Origin: Mytilus trossulus
Taxonomy: Eukaryota > Mollusca > Bivalvia > Mytilida > Mytilidae
NCBI RefSeq assembly: GCF_036588685.1
Contig: NC_086374.1
Coordinates: 73,282,457 to 73,346,456, forward strand
Length of the DNA stretch: 64,000 nt
Reading direction: 5' to 3'
Part shown: positions 1-10,510 of the stretch, piece by piece
Position numbering within the stretch: the first letter of the stretch is position 1
How the letters are laid out: each line of letters starts with the position of its first letter
The notes under the pieces: generated by a model
What the model saw: only the letters and a program-made list of their open reading frames with translations
What the model was told of the DNA's origin: nothing
Database searches by the model: none
Translations under genes and position numbers: made by a program

Positions 1-1590
1 TTTATCAATTATAATCAAATGCATGTAATTGCATAACCCTTAGGCTTTTTATGTTATAATCCAATACAGTTCTAACGCCTGAGGGATATCCGGATTAAGA
101 TCGCTAATCACTTGTACCTGAGCTTGTACAGGTAGATCAACAAACCAGACAGGAAAATACTATCTGAGGATAGACGACCAATTGTCGAATTAATCAACTA
201 AGTTTCAGCAAATGATTATGATAATTTAGATTAAATAAATTAATTAATAATCCAGTTACAAAAAAAAGTTTAACAAGTCGAACACGTGCTTTATTTTGAC
301 TTACGCAATCAGCATCCCCCTTTTTTAAGAAGTACAAAATAAGACGGAAACAGTAAATATTATTTCATCGCAAATAACTCGAGTACTGCTGTTACGATAA
401 TTTAAAATTACTTTAAAAGTTTAAAAGTAAAAACTATAAATATTTCCTATATAGAAATATCGTATCGTAATTCCGAATTCATTTCGTATATTACAATCAA
501 ATTGATACATCCGCGTTTCCGGTTTCTATTCAGACTCGAAAGATGCATGTTGCACAGCATCAATTTGCCAGATAAAGTCATTAAAAACCTCTTCATTTGT
601 CAACGTTTGCTTTACAAATCTCTTTAACCTTTTACATAACCTGTACGAATCGTTTTGTTGTTGCTGCAAATCAGCCATACCGGTAATGGGTTCTGAATTT
701 GACAGTGTCCATGAAAAATAAGCTCCACATGATGGCACATCATATGATTTTTAACCGCCATAATAATTACCAAAAATAAAATACAAGAAATCTACATGGG
801 GACCTTCATGACAGCTTTTGGTCATTCTCGACTAAGGGGGGACCATGAAGACTTGGCATTTGAATGGTTAAAAACGGCAATAAATGAAAATATTGATACT
901 TCTAATTCTATAATGAAAATACAAATAAATATAATTTAAATAAGCAATGAATTAGCATGTTCACCATTCCCTGTATGGAGGGATAAAATACTTCTGATCG
1001 CGTTACACTGTACAGCATAGACACGGTTTGTAATGGTGAAAGTTCCTCCATGGTTCAATTTTCATCCATGGAGATCCCTGCCTCTGTTGTTTAGTTATTC
1101 TTCCATCAAAGTTTTTTTTATCGCTCTATGTTGATTGTCTTTTAAAGCCATTCAAGCCTTGAGCATATTAAATCTTTAGCTTCTGGGGTCAGTTGATATA
1201 CATATTAAGATTGGGTAGAGCAGCTTCTCTTTCTTTTACTCTTACCAAAATCATGTTATATCAGATGATTTTAATACAAAAATGTTTTATTTGGGACTTT
1301 GCTGTTTGAAAATAAAAAGAATTTTTCCATAATGCTGACTTTTTTTTTTAAATTTTAAGGCTTGGTTTATTTGTAGAACTTGCTTGATTATGCAAAAATA
1401 CACATCAGTACTGAAATTTAAAGCAGCAAATTGTTTCATGCATTGGTATTTTAAGGTTTCTACTAACTTTCCAAGCAAGATATTAGATAAAAGATGAATG
1501 CTGTTCCTAAGGGTTTCACTTAAATTTTATTAGAGATAGTTATCTGTGAATGGAATAACAATTTGAAATTATGAGACAGACAAATATTGT
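1..1590. other. Intergenic/intronic stretch, no supported gene
   Basis: AT-rich sequence without a convincing exon. Two short minus-strand ORFs exist: one at 526-678 (listed separately) and one starting with ATG at 1051-1049 that runs about 47 codons. Neither has clear splice sites. Nothing else recognised. Confidence 0.4.
526..678 (-). CDS. Short unrecognised ORF, possible exon
   Basis: A 50-codon minus-strand ORF from an ATG in a fair context to TAG. The product is polar and charged, with a run of glutamines near the N terminus and a helical-looking K/R-rich segment followed by an acidic one. Its composition looks more protein-like than neighbouring ORFs, but I see no strong splice donor or acceptor and recognise no family. 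It may be a terminal exon, an old exon or chance. Confidence 0.2.
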   Translation of the reverse strand: MADLQQQQNDSYRLCKRLKRFVKQTLTNEEVFNDFIWQIDAVQHASFESE

Positions 1591-2155
1591 TAGTTTTTAT
1601 ACGACCGCAAAATTTGAAAAAATTTTCGTCGTATATTGCTATCATACTGGCGTCGTCGTCGTCGTCGTCGTCGTCCGAATACTTTTAGTTTTCGCACTCT
1701 AACTTTAGTAAAAGTGAATAGAAATCTATGAAATTTTAACACAAGGTTTATGACCACAAAAGGAAGGTTGGTATTGATTTTGGGAGTTTTGGTCCCAACA
1801 TTTTAAGAATTAGGGGCCAAAAAGGGCCCAAATAAGCATTTTCTTGGTTTTCGCACTATAACTTTAGTTTAAGCTAAAAGAAATCTATGAAATTTTGACA
1901 CAAGGTTTATGACCACAAAAGAAAGGTTGGGATTGTTTTTGGGAGTTTTGGTTTCAACAGTTTAGGAATTAGGGGCCAAAAAAGGGCCCAAATAAGCATT
2001 TTTCTTGGTTTTTGCACTATAACGTTAGTATAAGTAAATTGAAATCTATGAAATTTAAACACAAGGTTTATGACCATAAAAGGAAGGTTGGTATTGATTT
2101 TGGGAGATTTGGTCCCAACAGTTTAGAAATAAGGGTCCCAAAAGGTCCAAAATTA
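1591..2155. repeat. Dispersed repeat with three ~160-bp tandem units
   Basis: The block starts with a sequence ending in a (CGT)n microsatellite at 1651-1675. Three units follow, anchored by the shared segment GAAATCTATGAAAT at 1721, 1880 and 2041, so the period is about 160 bp. I associate the head (beginning TTTTTATACGACCGC) with an abundant bivalve repeat; that is recollection, not a search result. No ORF of interest. Confidence 0.8.
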
Positions 2156-2680
2156 AACTTTGTTTGATTTCATCAAAATTGAATAATTGGGGTTCTTTGA
2201 TATGCTGAAATTAACTCTGTATGTAAATTCTTAACTTTTGGTCCCGTTTTCAAATTGGTCTACATTAAGGTCCAAAGGGTCTTAAATTAAACTTAGTTTG
2301 ATTTTGACAAAAAATGAATCGGTTAGGTTCTTTGATATGCTGAATCTAAAAATGTACTTAGGTTCTTGATTATTGCCCCGTTTTCAAGTTGGTCCAAATC
2401 GGGGTCCAAAATTAAACTTTGTTTGATTTCATCAAAAATTGAATATATGGGGTTCTTTGATATGCCAAATCTAACTGTGTATGTAGATTCTTCATTTTTG
2501 GTCCTGTTTTCAAATTGGTCTACATTAAAGTCCAAAGGGTCCAAAATTAAACTTAGTTTGATTTTAACAAAAGATGAAATCTTGGGGTTCTTTGATATGC
2601 TGAATCCAAACATGTTCTTAGATTTTTGATTATGGGCCCAGTTTTCAAGTTGGTCCAAATCAGGATCTAAAATTATTATA
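2156..2680. repeat. Tandem repeat, ~130-bp units, four copies
   Basis: Four degenerate units marked by GGTTCTTTGATATGC at 2191, 2326, 2451 and 2586 (spacing 135, 125, 135 bp). Each unit also carries a 'ggtcc..caaattggtc' segment. ORFs on both strands here (111 and 87 codons) only reflect repeat periodicity. The block joins the upstream 160-bp array without a gap, so both probably belong to one element. Confidence 0.8.
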
Positions 2681-3060
2681 TTAAGTATTGTGCAATAGCA
2701 AGTCTTTTCAATTGCACAGTATTGCGCAATGGCAAGAAATATCTAATTGCACTATATTGTGAAATAGCAAATATTTTTTTAATTAGAGTTATCTTTCTTT
2801 GTCCAGAATAGTTTGCAAGAAATATCTAATTTCACAATATTGTGCAATAGCAAGATTTTTTTTTAATTTGAGTTATCTTTCTTTGTTCAGAATCGACAAG
2901 AAATATCTAATTTCACAATATTGTGCAATAGCAAGATTTTTTTTAATTGGAGTTATCTTTCTTTGTCCAGAATCAACAAGAAATATCTAATTTCACAATA
3001 TAGTGCAATAGCAAGAATATTTTTTAATTGGAGTTATCTTTCTTTGTCCAGAATCAACTT
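2680..3060. repeat. ~81-bp tandem repeat with TTGTGCAATAGCAAG cores
   Basis: About four units, each containing a T-rich stretch, GGAGTTATCTTTCTTTG and a CACAATATTGTGCAATAG core that is nearly palindromic. TTATCTTTCTTTG recurs near 2789, 2872, 2953 and 3034. Degenerate half units precede the array from 2680. Confidence 0.8.
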
Positions 3061-4414
3061 AAATCTTTGTTATATACAATATACAATGTATATTCACTTT
3101 TTACTACCAACTGATAAATTAAAATAATCTTTACCATTCAGTGATAACAAGCAGTTTTTTTACATCTTAATATATTATGATGTATTTAAATGAGTAGTTA
3201 TTGTTGCAAATTCCATTAGAAATTTTAATTGAGATTAGTTTTGGAATAAGGGAAAGGGGGATGTGATTAAAAAAATTGGGTTCAATTTTTCTCATTTGAA
3301 ATTTCATAAATAAAAAGAAAATTTCTTCAAACATTTTTTTGAGAGGATTAATATTCAACAGCATAGTGAATTGCTCTAAGAGAAAACAAAAAATTTAAGT
3401 TCATTAGAACACATTCATTCTGTGTCAGAAACCTATGCTGTGTCAACTATTTAATCACAATCCAAATTTAGAGCTGAATCCAGCTTGAATGTTGTGTCCA
3501 TACTTGCCCCAACCGTTCAGGGTTCAACCTCTGCGGTTGTATAAAGCTACGCCCTGCGGAGCATCTGGTTACAACATTAAATAGTCCTAGACCTTTGACT
3601 TGTACATGTATATTTGAACCCCTATGTAAATAGTTATCTTATTTCCAGTCTGTAGTGATATGATATATGTAAACATACATTTATTAGTAGTAATTCTGTA
3701 CAAAGTAGGTTTGCATTCTTTGATTCTCCTCTCAATTTATTTGCTCTTTCTGTAGAGAAAATATAATGCATTGTACTGAAAGTGAGATCTAGTGAGAAGC
3801 AATTCAAAATACAACAAGACCTTTTCAGTTTCATTCTGAGGCTTGATACTCCATTCAATGCTCAAAGTGTATTCATATTACTTGTACAGATAGAAAGATA
3901 TAAAATAAAGCATTCATACTTTCAAGGGCTCTCTGTTGACCTCAAATTAAGAAAATTACCTTAAACAAAAAAAATATTGGGAACAAAATTGATACAAGAT
4001 CAATTTGAATGTGTTATTTATGTTAAAGAACGTTAGTTAACCACATGATTATTAAGAAAGATCCAGGATAAAACATCATGTTTGTAGGTAGTATCATTCA
4101 ACCAAGGCTTTGTTTGGAAAAGTGGATCTGAATAAAAGCTTTGAGATCTATCATATGGTATTTAGTATATCAGGATAGAAAGATATAAAAAAAAAAAGCA
4201 TTCATACTTTCAAGGGCTCTCTGTTGACCTCAAATTAAGAAAATTTAATAAAGTTTCAGATAGAATAAATTTTATATTGATTGATAGACTTTTCTTCTTT
4301 GGAATAGGACATTTTATTTTTATTCATTTTTACTACAATTAATTTGCATACTAATGAAAATCTTGATGAGCATAACTATGATCATTTTAATCAATGACAT
4401 TGTTTTCATTATAG
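3061..4414. other. Non-coding stretch (probably intron of the downstream gene)
   Basis: Contains a dispersed-repeat fragment at about 3490-3570 (GGTTGTATAAAGCTACGCCC). A ~70-bp segment at 3890-3955 recurs at about 4175-4244 (key words AGAAAGATATAAA and CAAGGGCTCTCTGTTGACC). No exon was found, so the upstream exons of the 4415-6012 gene are probably before the window. Confidence 0.5.
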
Positions 4415-6012
4415 ACCAAAGGTCATGTGCCTACTGCCAAGATACCACAGACATCAGATGAATATGTCCTAGATCAGTTATCAACATGTGAGGAGAAGCT
4501 ACTGAAATTATTAGAGGAGTTAGATGGTAAAGATCTGAATGAAGTCTTCAAACAGATGGAGGAGGAAGAGGTAAGAATTCATAGTAGGGCTGATTAAGAC
4601 AGTATTGTGAAGAGGGGCATTTAGATTTGTTAATAATAACACTTTTAATTAATGTAGAACTAAACCAGGTATCCCCCTTTAGTGATTTTATGATCAGGGC
4701 TCACTGATGTGACAACTTTCTAGGTTTAATTTGAAATTGTCAAGTTTTTTTGTGTCAATTTGGTCTTGGCTTAATGCTGTTAATTTCAACAACATGAATT
4801 TATTTGAAATAACTGTTATGTCCTATTTATGTTTGAAATTTCTCTTACATGAGAGTGGTGAAAGATAACCATAAAATAAGATAAAGTTGCTTACATAGTT
4901 TTCAAGGTAAAACATTTTTTTTATATGAAATCTCCTTCTAAACTTCTGAAGTTATAGATATCTTACACTAATCTGACAGCAAAAAAATCTTTTGTTTATT
5001 GTTAATTGGTGAACAGATGTTTCTTGTACTTTTTTGTCATTAAAACAAAAGCTCAATTTAGTTTTTTGTTTATTTCAGTATCATGCTAGTTTTGATTCTA
5101 AATTACCGACACATAACACAAGAGTTAAATTACCACAGAAAGAACGAGGGGATGCTGTATTTGAAGGTATGTATCAGTTTGTTTTATTTTTGTTCCGTGT
5201 CAAATGCATCAGGGGCAAAGTAAAAGTAATCATCTGTCTGTTACACATTTTATCTTGTATTAAAACTTTCAAACTGAGTCATCACATAACACAAGAGTTA
5301 AATTACCACAGAAAGAACGAGGGGATGCTGTATTTGAAGGTATGTATCAGTTTGTTTTATTTTTGTTCCGTGTCAAATGCATCAGGGGCAAAGTAAAAGT
5401 AATCATCTGTCTGTTACACATTTTATCTTGTATTAAAACTTTCAAACTGAGTCATCACATTCTATTAACCATACCATACTCTCATTTTGATATGACAATT
5501 CTTGTAAAATTTATTGGACTCAGCTTTTTTATTAACTATTACATTTCATGATTTGATGTTGTTGGACTCTTTGTGCGATGGTAACCATTGTGAATGGACA
5601 CAGGTTCACACTGATTGACCTAAAAGGCCCCAAAGGTTAAACAATTCAAAGAGAAAAATAACAACCTAATTTATGTAAAAAAATATGTAAAACAGCAAAA
5701 AACGACAACCCTGGACTTACAGGCTACAGTTGGTATTAAATATTTAGAATTTGAATTTAAAATAATCATGAGAGGGGATAAGTTGTCATTCAAAATGGCT
5801 TTAATTTTTCTTCTACTGTAAATTATAGAGATCACTTGCATTTACATATGTATAGAAAGTTAATTATATATTTTATTTTTACAGATGACGAAGACAGCGG
5901 TGAAGATGATGGAGAAGTTCCGAACAGAAATGCAATTAAGAAACAATCTCAGTTTATAGTAGACTCTAAAACCAAACGTAGAACAACCAAAAAGAAGAAG
6001 AAGACTAAATAA
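4415..6012 (+). CDS. Coiled-coil protein C terminus, ODAD3/CCDC151-like (3 exons, 5' partial)
   Basis: Three exons with good splice sites and consistent phase: 4415-4570, 5079-5166 and 5885-6012 (TAA). Together they encode the last 123 residues or so. Exon 1 reads as an amphipathic, Leu/Glu-rich helix (CEEKLLKLLEELDG) ending in an acidic run. Exon 2 has a 'HASFDSKLPTHNTRV' segment. Exon 3 is strongly acidic, then Lys/Arg-rich to the stop (KKKKKTK). This order (helical segment, S-K-L-P-x-x-N-T-R motif, acidic patch, basic tail after a KxQSQ motif) resembles my recollection of ODAD3/CCDC151, which helps dock outer dynein arms on ciliary doublets. ODAD1/CCDC63 relatives are the main alternative. 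That these are coding exons is much surer than the family. The 5' part lies outside the window. Confidence 0.55.
5111..5456 (+). repeat. 173-bp tandem duplication spanning an exon/intron boundary
   Basis: 5111-5283 is repeated, apparently without change, at 5284-5456. Each copy holds the last 56 bp of exon 5079-5166, its 5' splice donor and 117 bp of intron. The second copy lacks an upstream splice acceptor of its own. Since 173 is not a multiple of 3, reading through the first donor shifts the frame in the second exon copy. Confidence 0.9.
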
Positions 6013-6825
6013 ATGAGTCAAATATCTTACAGACAGTGACTGTTTTCTCTTCAAATTTGTTACAAGCTGCTGGTTATGAACATTGTATTAAAGGCAATTT
6101 ATGGATGCCTTAAAATTGTATTTGGACAGATTAAATCTATGAAATAATTCAGGAGAGAAGTGAAATCTGTTTTAAACTTTTGAAAAAAAAAGAGCAAATG
6201 GTTAATTTGAAATATCTATTCATCACTTTTGAATACATCCAAATGTTTGTTGTCAAATCTTGATAGATTTTATGTATCCCATATTTTAATCAGTGTTTTT
6301 GTAATAAAATTCTGACAAAAAAAAGAGGTACAATTTAGTTTCAGGAACTATGAAATAAGAGCTGAATTTGTGTTACTATTGTATAAAAACATACCTTTGA
6401 ACAATTATTTATTTTATTTTATGATGATAGTAAAAGTTTTTAGACCATTTGATTGATGTGAGCTCAAATTTTGTTGCACATAATGGACACATAAACAATT
6501 AGAACAAGTATATTGTAATTTAGATGACTTTTAACCAACAAAAAAAAGAAATTGAAAAAAAAATCTAATATAATGGCTTTAAATTATATTGGAGAAAAGC
6601 CAAATTGTTTTAATTCTTAAAATGTTGTTATTTTTATTAGACATTTATGTACTATTTTATTATGTTAAAAATCTCTGTGATCATGTTACTATTTAAAAAA
6701 CTAAAAATATTTGAATAAATGATTTTGAAACCTTTGTGAATTGTGTAACTAGATCAAGGATATCAGAATAGGAAGTCTAACTTTTAAATCTGATATACAA
6801 CACAAACACCACAAAAGAACTACCA
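6013..6825 (+). other. 3' UTR and flank of the coiled-coil gene
   Basis: Very AT-rich sequence with AATAAA at 6303-6308 and 6714-6719; either could serve as the polyadenylation signal. No other feature seen. Confidence 0.5.
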
Positions 6826-6832
6826 AAGAGGG

Positions 6833-7676
6833 GGTGGGGTTCTCATGAGTGCTAGAAGGGTAAGCAGTACCTGCTCCAGATCTGACATCGTGGGGTTCTC
6901 ATGAGTGCTAGAAGGGTAAGTTGTACCTGCCCTAGATCTGACATCGTGGGGTTCTCATGAGTGCTAGAAGGGTAAGCAGTACCTGCTCCAGATCTGACAT
7001 CGTGGGGTTCTCATGAGTGCTAGAAGGGTAAGTTGTACCTGCCCTAGATCTGACATCGTGGGGTTCTCATGAGTGCTAGAAGGGTAAGCAGTACCTGCTC
7101 CAGATCTGACATCGTGGGGTTCTCGTGAGTGCTAGAAGGGTAAGTTGTACCTGCCCTAGATCTGACATCGTGGGGTTCTCATGAGTGCTAGAAGGGTAAG
7201 CAGTACCTGCTCCAGATCTGACTTTGTGGGGTTCTCGTGAGTGCTAGAAGGATAAGCCGTACCTGCTCTAGATCTGACATCGTGGGGTTCTCGTGAGTGC
7301 TAGAAGAGTAAGCAGTACCTGCTGCAGATCTGACATCGTGGGGTTCTTATGAGTGCTAGAAGGGTAAGCAGTACCTGCCCTAGATCTGACATCGTGGCCG
7401 GGTTCTCATGAGTGCTAAAAGGGCAAGTTGTACCTGCCCTAGATCTGACATCGTGGGGTTCTCATAAGTGCTAGAAGGATAATCAGTACCTGCTCCAGAT
7501 CTGACATCGTGGGGTTCTCATAAGTGCTAGAAGGATAATCAGTACCTGCTCCAGATCTGACATCGTGGGGTTCTCATAAGTGCTAGAAGGATAATCAGTA
7601 CCTGCTCCAGATCTGACATCGTGGGGTTCTCATAAGTGCTAGAAGGATAATCAGTACCTGCTCCACATCTGACATC
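6833..7676 (+). repeat. 56-bp minisatellite, 15 copies
   Basis: Units marked by GCTAGAAG at 6851, 6907, 6963 and so on to 7637 (one variant, GCTAAAAG, near 7412). The period is 56 bp with one 2-bp insertion. The first seven units alternate between two subtypes (CAGTACCTGCTCCAG versus TTGTACCTGCCCTAG), a 112-bp higher-order repeat. The last four are a third, nearly uniform subtype (CATAAGTGCTAGAAGGATAATC). The array ends in CTCATGTAAGCAC, matching the dispersed repeat at about 15960-16070. Confidence 0.95.
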
Positions 7677-10260
7677 TGTTGTGTTGCTCATGTAAGCACA
7701 AATCAGAGTTAACTCTTGAGTAATAAGTAGATGTGTTATGATGCCAAGGATACAACAGAGTTATAATGACATGGATTAGAGCAATTATAGGTCAGTGTAA
7801 GGCCTTCAACAATGAGCTAAACCTTTACTGTTTAGTAAGCAAAAAAGGTCTGGCATTAAAAAGTATGAAACAATTCAATATACAATCTAAAAGCCAAACC
7901 ATGATTAATGACACAACAATGGACGAAATAAACAGATTTAATAGGCAGCAGCAAATTAATTTAGGTTTCTGACTAGGGGCACACCCAAAAAAGGGTTAAA
8001 GAAGCACAAAAAAATAATATTACAATGATTGAATCAAAGTACCAATTAAAGATGACTCACATTTACTGAAAGCTATTTCAAAACCAGTAATCATAATCAT
8101 TAGATAAATCATGTTCTCATAGGATACTAATCTGGCAGCGGCTGTGTACATTTTTTTTTATAAAGCTTTATATGTCAGAAGATAGAGGGCCTGACTATCT
8201 TGTATGTAAGCGATGACATTGAGAATGGAAACCTGTGTGTTTTGAAGTTTCTGTTTGTCATATGACCTCAGCTGCTACCTACAAATACTAATTATTTTAT
8301 CACATACATTTTTTACTTATGAGTGATAGGATAAAGTCTACATGTCGGTCGGACAGGGTTTACCTAACATAAACCTCATATCATGCATGGATTCGGCAGT
8401 AACATGACTTTCAACTCCTTAAGTAATACTAGTAGATTAATTGCATTTGGTGTATGTAATGATTGCATGGTGTACTTGTTTGTTTAGTTGGAAGCATCTG
8501 GACTTAACCTTATTTTCATGGTTTATTGGTCAATGTTTAGTTTACGTTTTTACATCATTTTCTCAGATGTTGTAAGCAAATTATTTCATATGTAACATAA
8601 TTTTGGTGTACGAAATGAGCATTTATTAATTCATGGCTGATTGGACAATGGTAGTTTTGTTTCTAAATACCCTTTTCTATAGGTCAACTACATTGATTGT
8701 GTTAGATGACAGATATTAATGTATATGTTAGTCTGGCAGTGCCCACAATGGCATTATATATAAGAGATCCTGAGAAAATTTCAGTAATTTAAGAATTTTC
8801 GAAATAAGGGTATAGGAAAATTTTCAAATACACATATGACACCAAATTCAACGATTTGTTAAGTGAACCCAAACCTAATTCAGATTAAAAATAAATATGT
8901 GGTGCACGATGGCATATATTTATTGAAAAGATATTGATAAGGGATTTTGGAGAAGTGGGTATAGGACCAGACTGACTGATTATTGGGTGACACTGAAATA
9001 TGATGCTTAAAAAATGTGATACCCTACTTTAACCTGGAAAAACGTCCCTGTGCAATTCTAAATAAAGATATCCACAGATTGTAGTACCGTGAATGTCCAT
9101 GTAAATATGTATGTATAATAATAATATTAAGTATGGGTTTAATTTACTGATAACAAAATTAATATGAATACCAATAAAAATAAAAAGCTGTGCTATGAGC
9201 GCATAATAAGCCCGTCATCTTTTCAACAAGAAAAAGTCATTTTTTATCAATATCATATCAGAAATTTATAAAACAAATTAAGGGTACTTATCTTAATAGA
9301 AATAAACCAGTTATTAAAGTTGCATGAAAACTGCTCAATTTTTTTTAGGTATTGTCCGAAAACTGGACCCCCTTTTTTCTAAATAAAATTCCCATAACTC
9401 GGAAAAGTGAAATCTAAAATTTATAAAAATCGAAAGGGAGAATTCATCAATAGACATAAACAATTCACAAAAGTTTCACGTTTTGAGGGCACGACATGAC
9501 GGATAGACGGACAAATGTTATACCGTAAAATGTACCGTAACATTCAAGGATATAATTAGAGTTGAATTGGTAACATCTTAACATAAGTTTATATATGTAA
9601 AGGATAAAGTTCATCCAGATCGTATCTAAATTACCGGACACGGTAAACAACATCACCGTAAAAATAAGTTCACAATTTGATCCATAATAAGTCGACCGTG
9701 AATACATAAAGATACAGCCACGTCAATCGAAATGACACGCTTTTGTATGTTGAAGTAACCTATACCATAACTCCTTGAAGGACCAGTACACAGAGTGTCA
9801 GTATGTGTCTAGTTATAAGGCAAAATGTCTGCCCCTATCCTCTGTGTCCTCATTTTCAACTGGCAGTACACATTTTGCCCTCCATCCCAGCCATGATTAC
9901 TTCAGATTTTTTGTTATTTTTCTAATATGAATAATAATGAAATATTTGTCACTGGACGTTCAAGGATAACACGCGGAAAAGGCATTGTTATGTCAATGGA
10001 AAGACAACTTAATGGTATAATTTTGAAATAAAATATGAGAAGTCTTTAGAAATGATCTGAAAAAACTAAATAAAATTAGGAATAACCGTACTCATTCATT
10101 GTCGTTCTAAACAATGCGTTTCTGCTTGTTATGTCTACTTATAATGCTTTTTAGTCCCGCCCTGACTTCATTTACCTATTTTCAATTTGACTATAAACTA
10201 TCTATGATTCAATGGTGATTGGATAAAGATTCATGATTCACAGTTGATTGCATCAATATT
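7677..10260. other. Intergenic, repeat fragments only
   Basis: At 7785-7825 is a fragment (GGTCAGTGTAAGGCCTTCAACAATGAGC) of a repeat seen in the other orientation at 25085-25215 and 57340-57465. Near 9780-9900 a GC-richer segment reads on the minus strand as about 27 codons rich in Gly, Trp and Cys, without splice sites. Nothing else recognised. Confidence 0.4.
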
Positions 10261-10343
10261 ATGACGTCATTTTAATAAATGACGTCATCGTCTCAAGTTT
10301 AGGCGTATTCGACATACAAACGAAAAATTAGTAAGTATAAAAT
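10261..10343 (+). promoter_or_regulatory. Promoter-like module: two CREs and a TATA box
   Basis: ATGACGTCAT occurs at 10261-10270 and again at 10279-10288; both contain the full palindromic cAMP-response element TGACGTCA, 18 bp apart. TATAAAAT lies at 10336-10343. The spacing suits transcription starting near 10370, about 50 bp before the ATG at 10418. CREB/ATF control is inference from the motif. Confidence 0.45.
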
Positions 10344-10417
10344 ATTATTCTTTCAGAATGTAGACACGATAAAAATTTTTTTGGCTTTTGTTCGATGTGA
10401 AATAACGAAAAAGAAAA

Positions 10418-10510
10418 ATGAGAGTAATTTTAATCGCAATGCTAGCTGGTTATTTCGTTTCGGCACGAGCATTTTGGAAATTAATATTTGGCCTGCTCAA
10501 AACAATGTGA
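10418..10510 (+). CDS. Small secreted peptide ORF or signal-peptide exon (30 aa)
   Basis: ATG to TGA encodes 30 residues. Residues 1-18 form a short basic n-region, a hydrophobic core (VILIAMLAGYF) and a small-residue end (VSARA), as in a signal peptide. The remaining dozen residues are hydrophobic and amphipathic with two lysines (FWKLIFGLLK). It sits about 75 bp downstream of a TATA box and two CREs. It is too short to name. It may be a complete micropeptide, the first exon of a longer secreted protein (a possible donor lies inside the codons for LAG), or chance. Confidence 0.3.
   Translation: MRVILIAMLAGYFVSARAFWKLIFGLLKTM

Noticed and set aside
909-1051. Minus-strand ORF of about 47 codons starting at ATG 1051-1049
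   Set aside because: Plausible first residues, but no clear donor, and the 3' half is low-complexity; insufficient evidence for an exon.
2323-2658. 111-codon minus-strand ORF
   Set aside because: Lies in the ~130-bp tandem array and reflects its periodicity; the opposite strand is open too.
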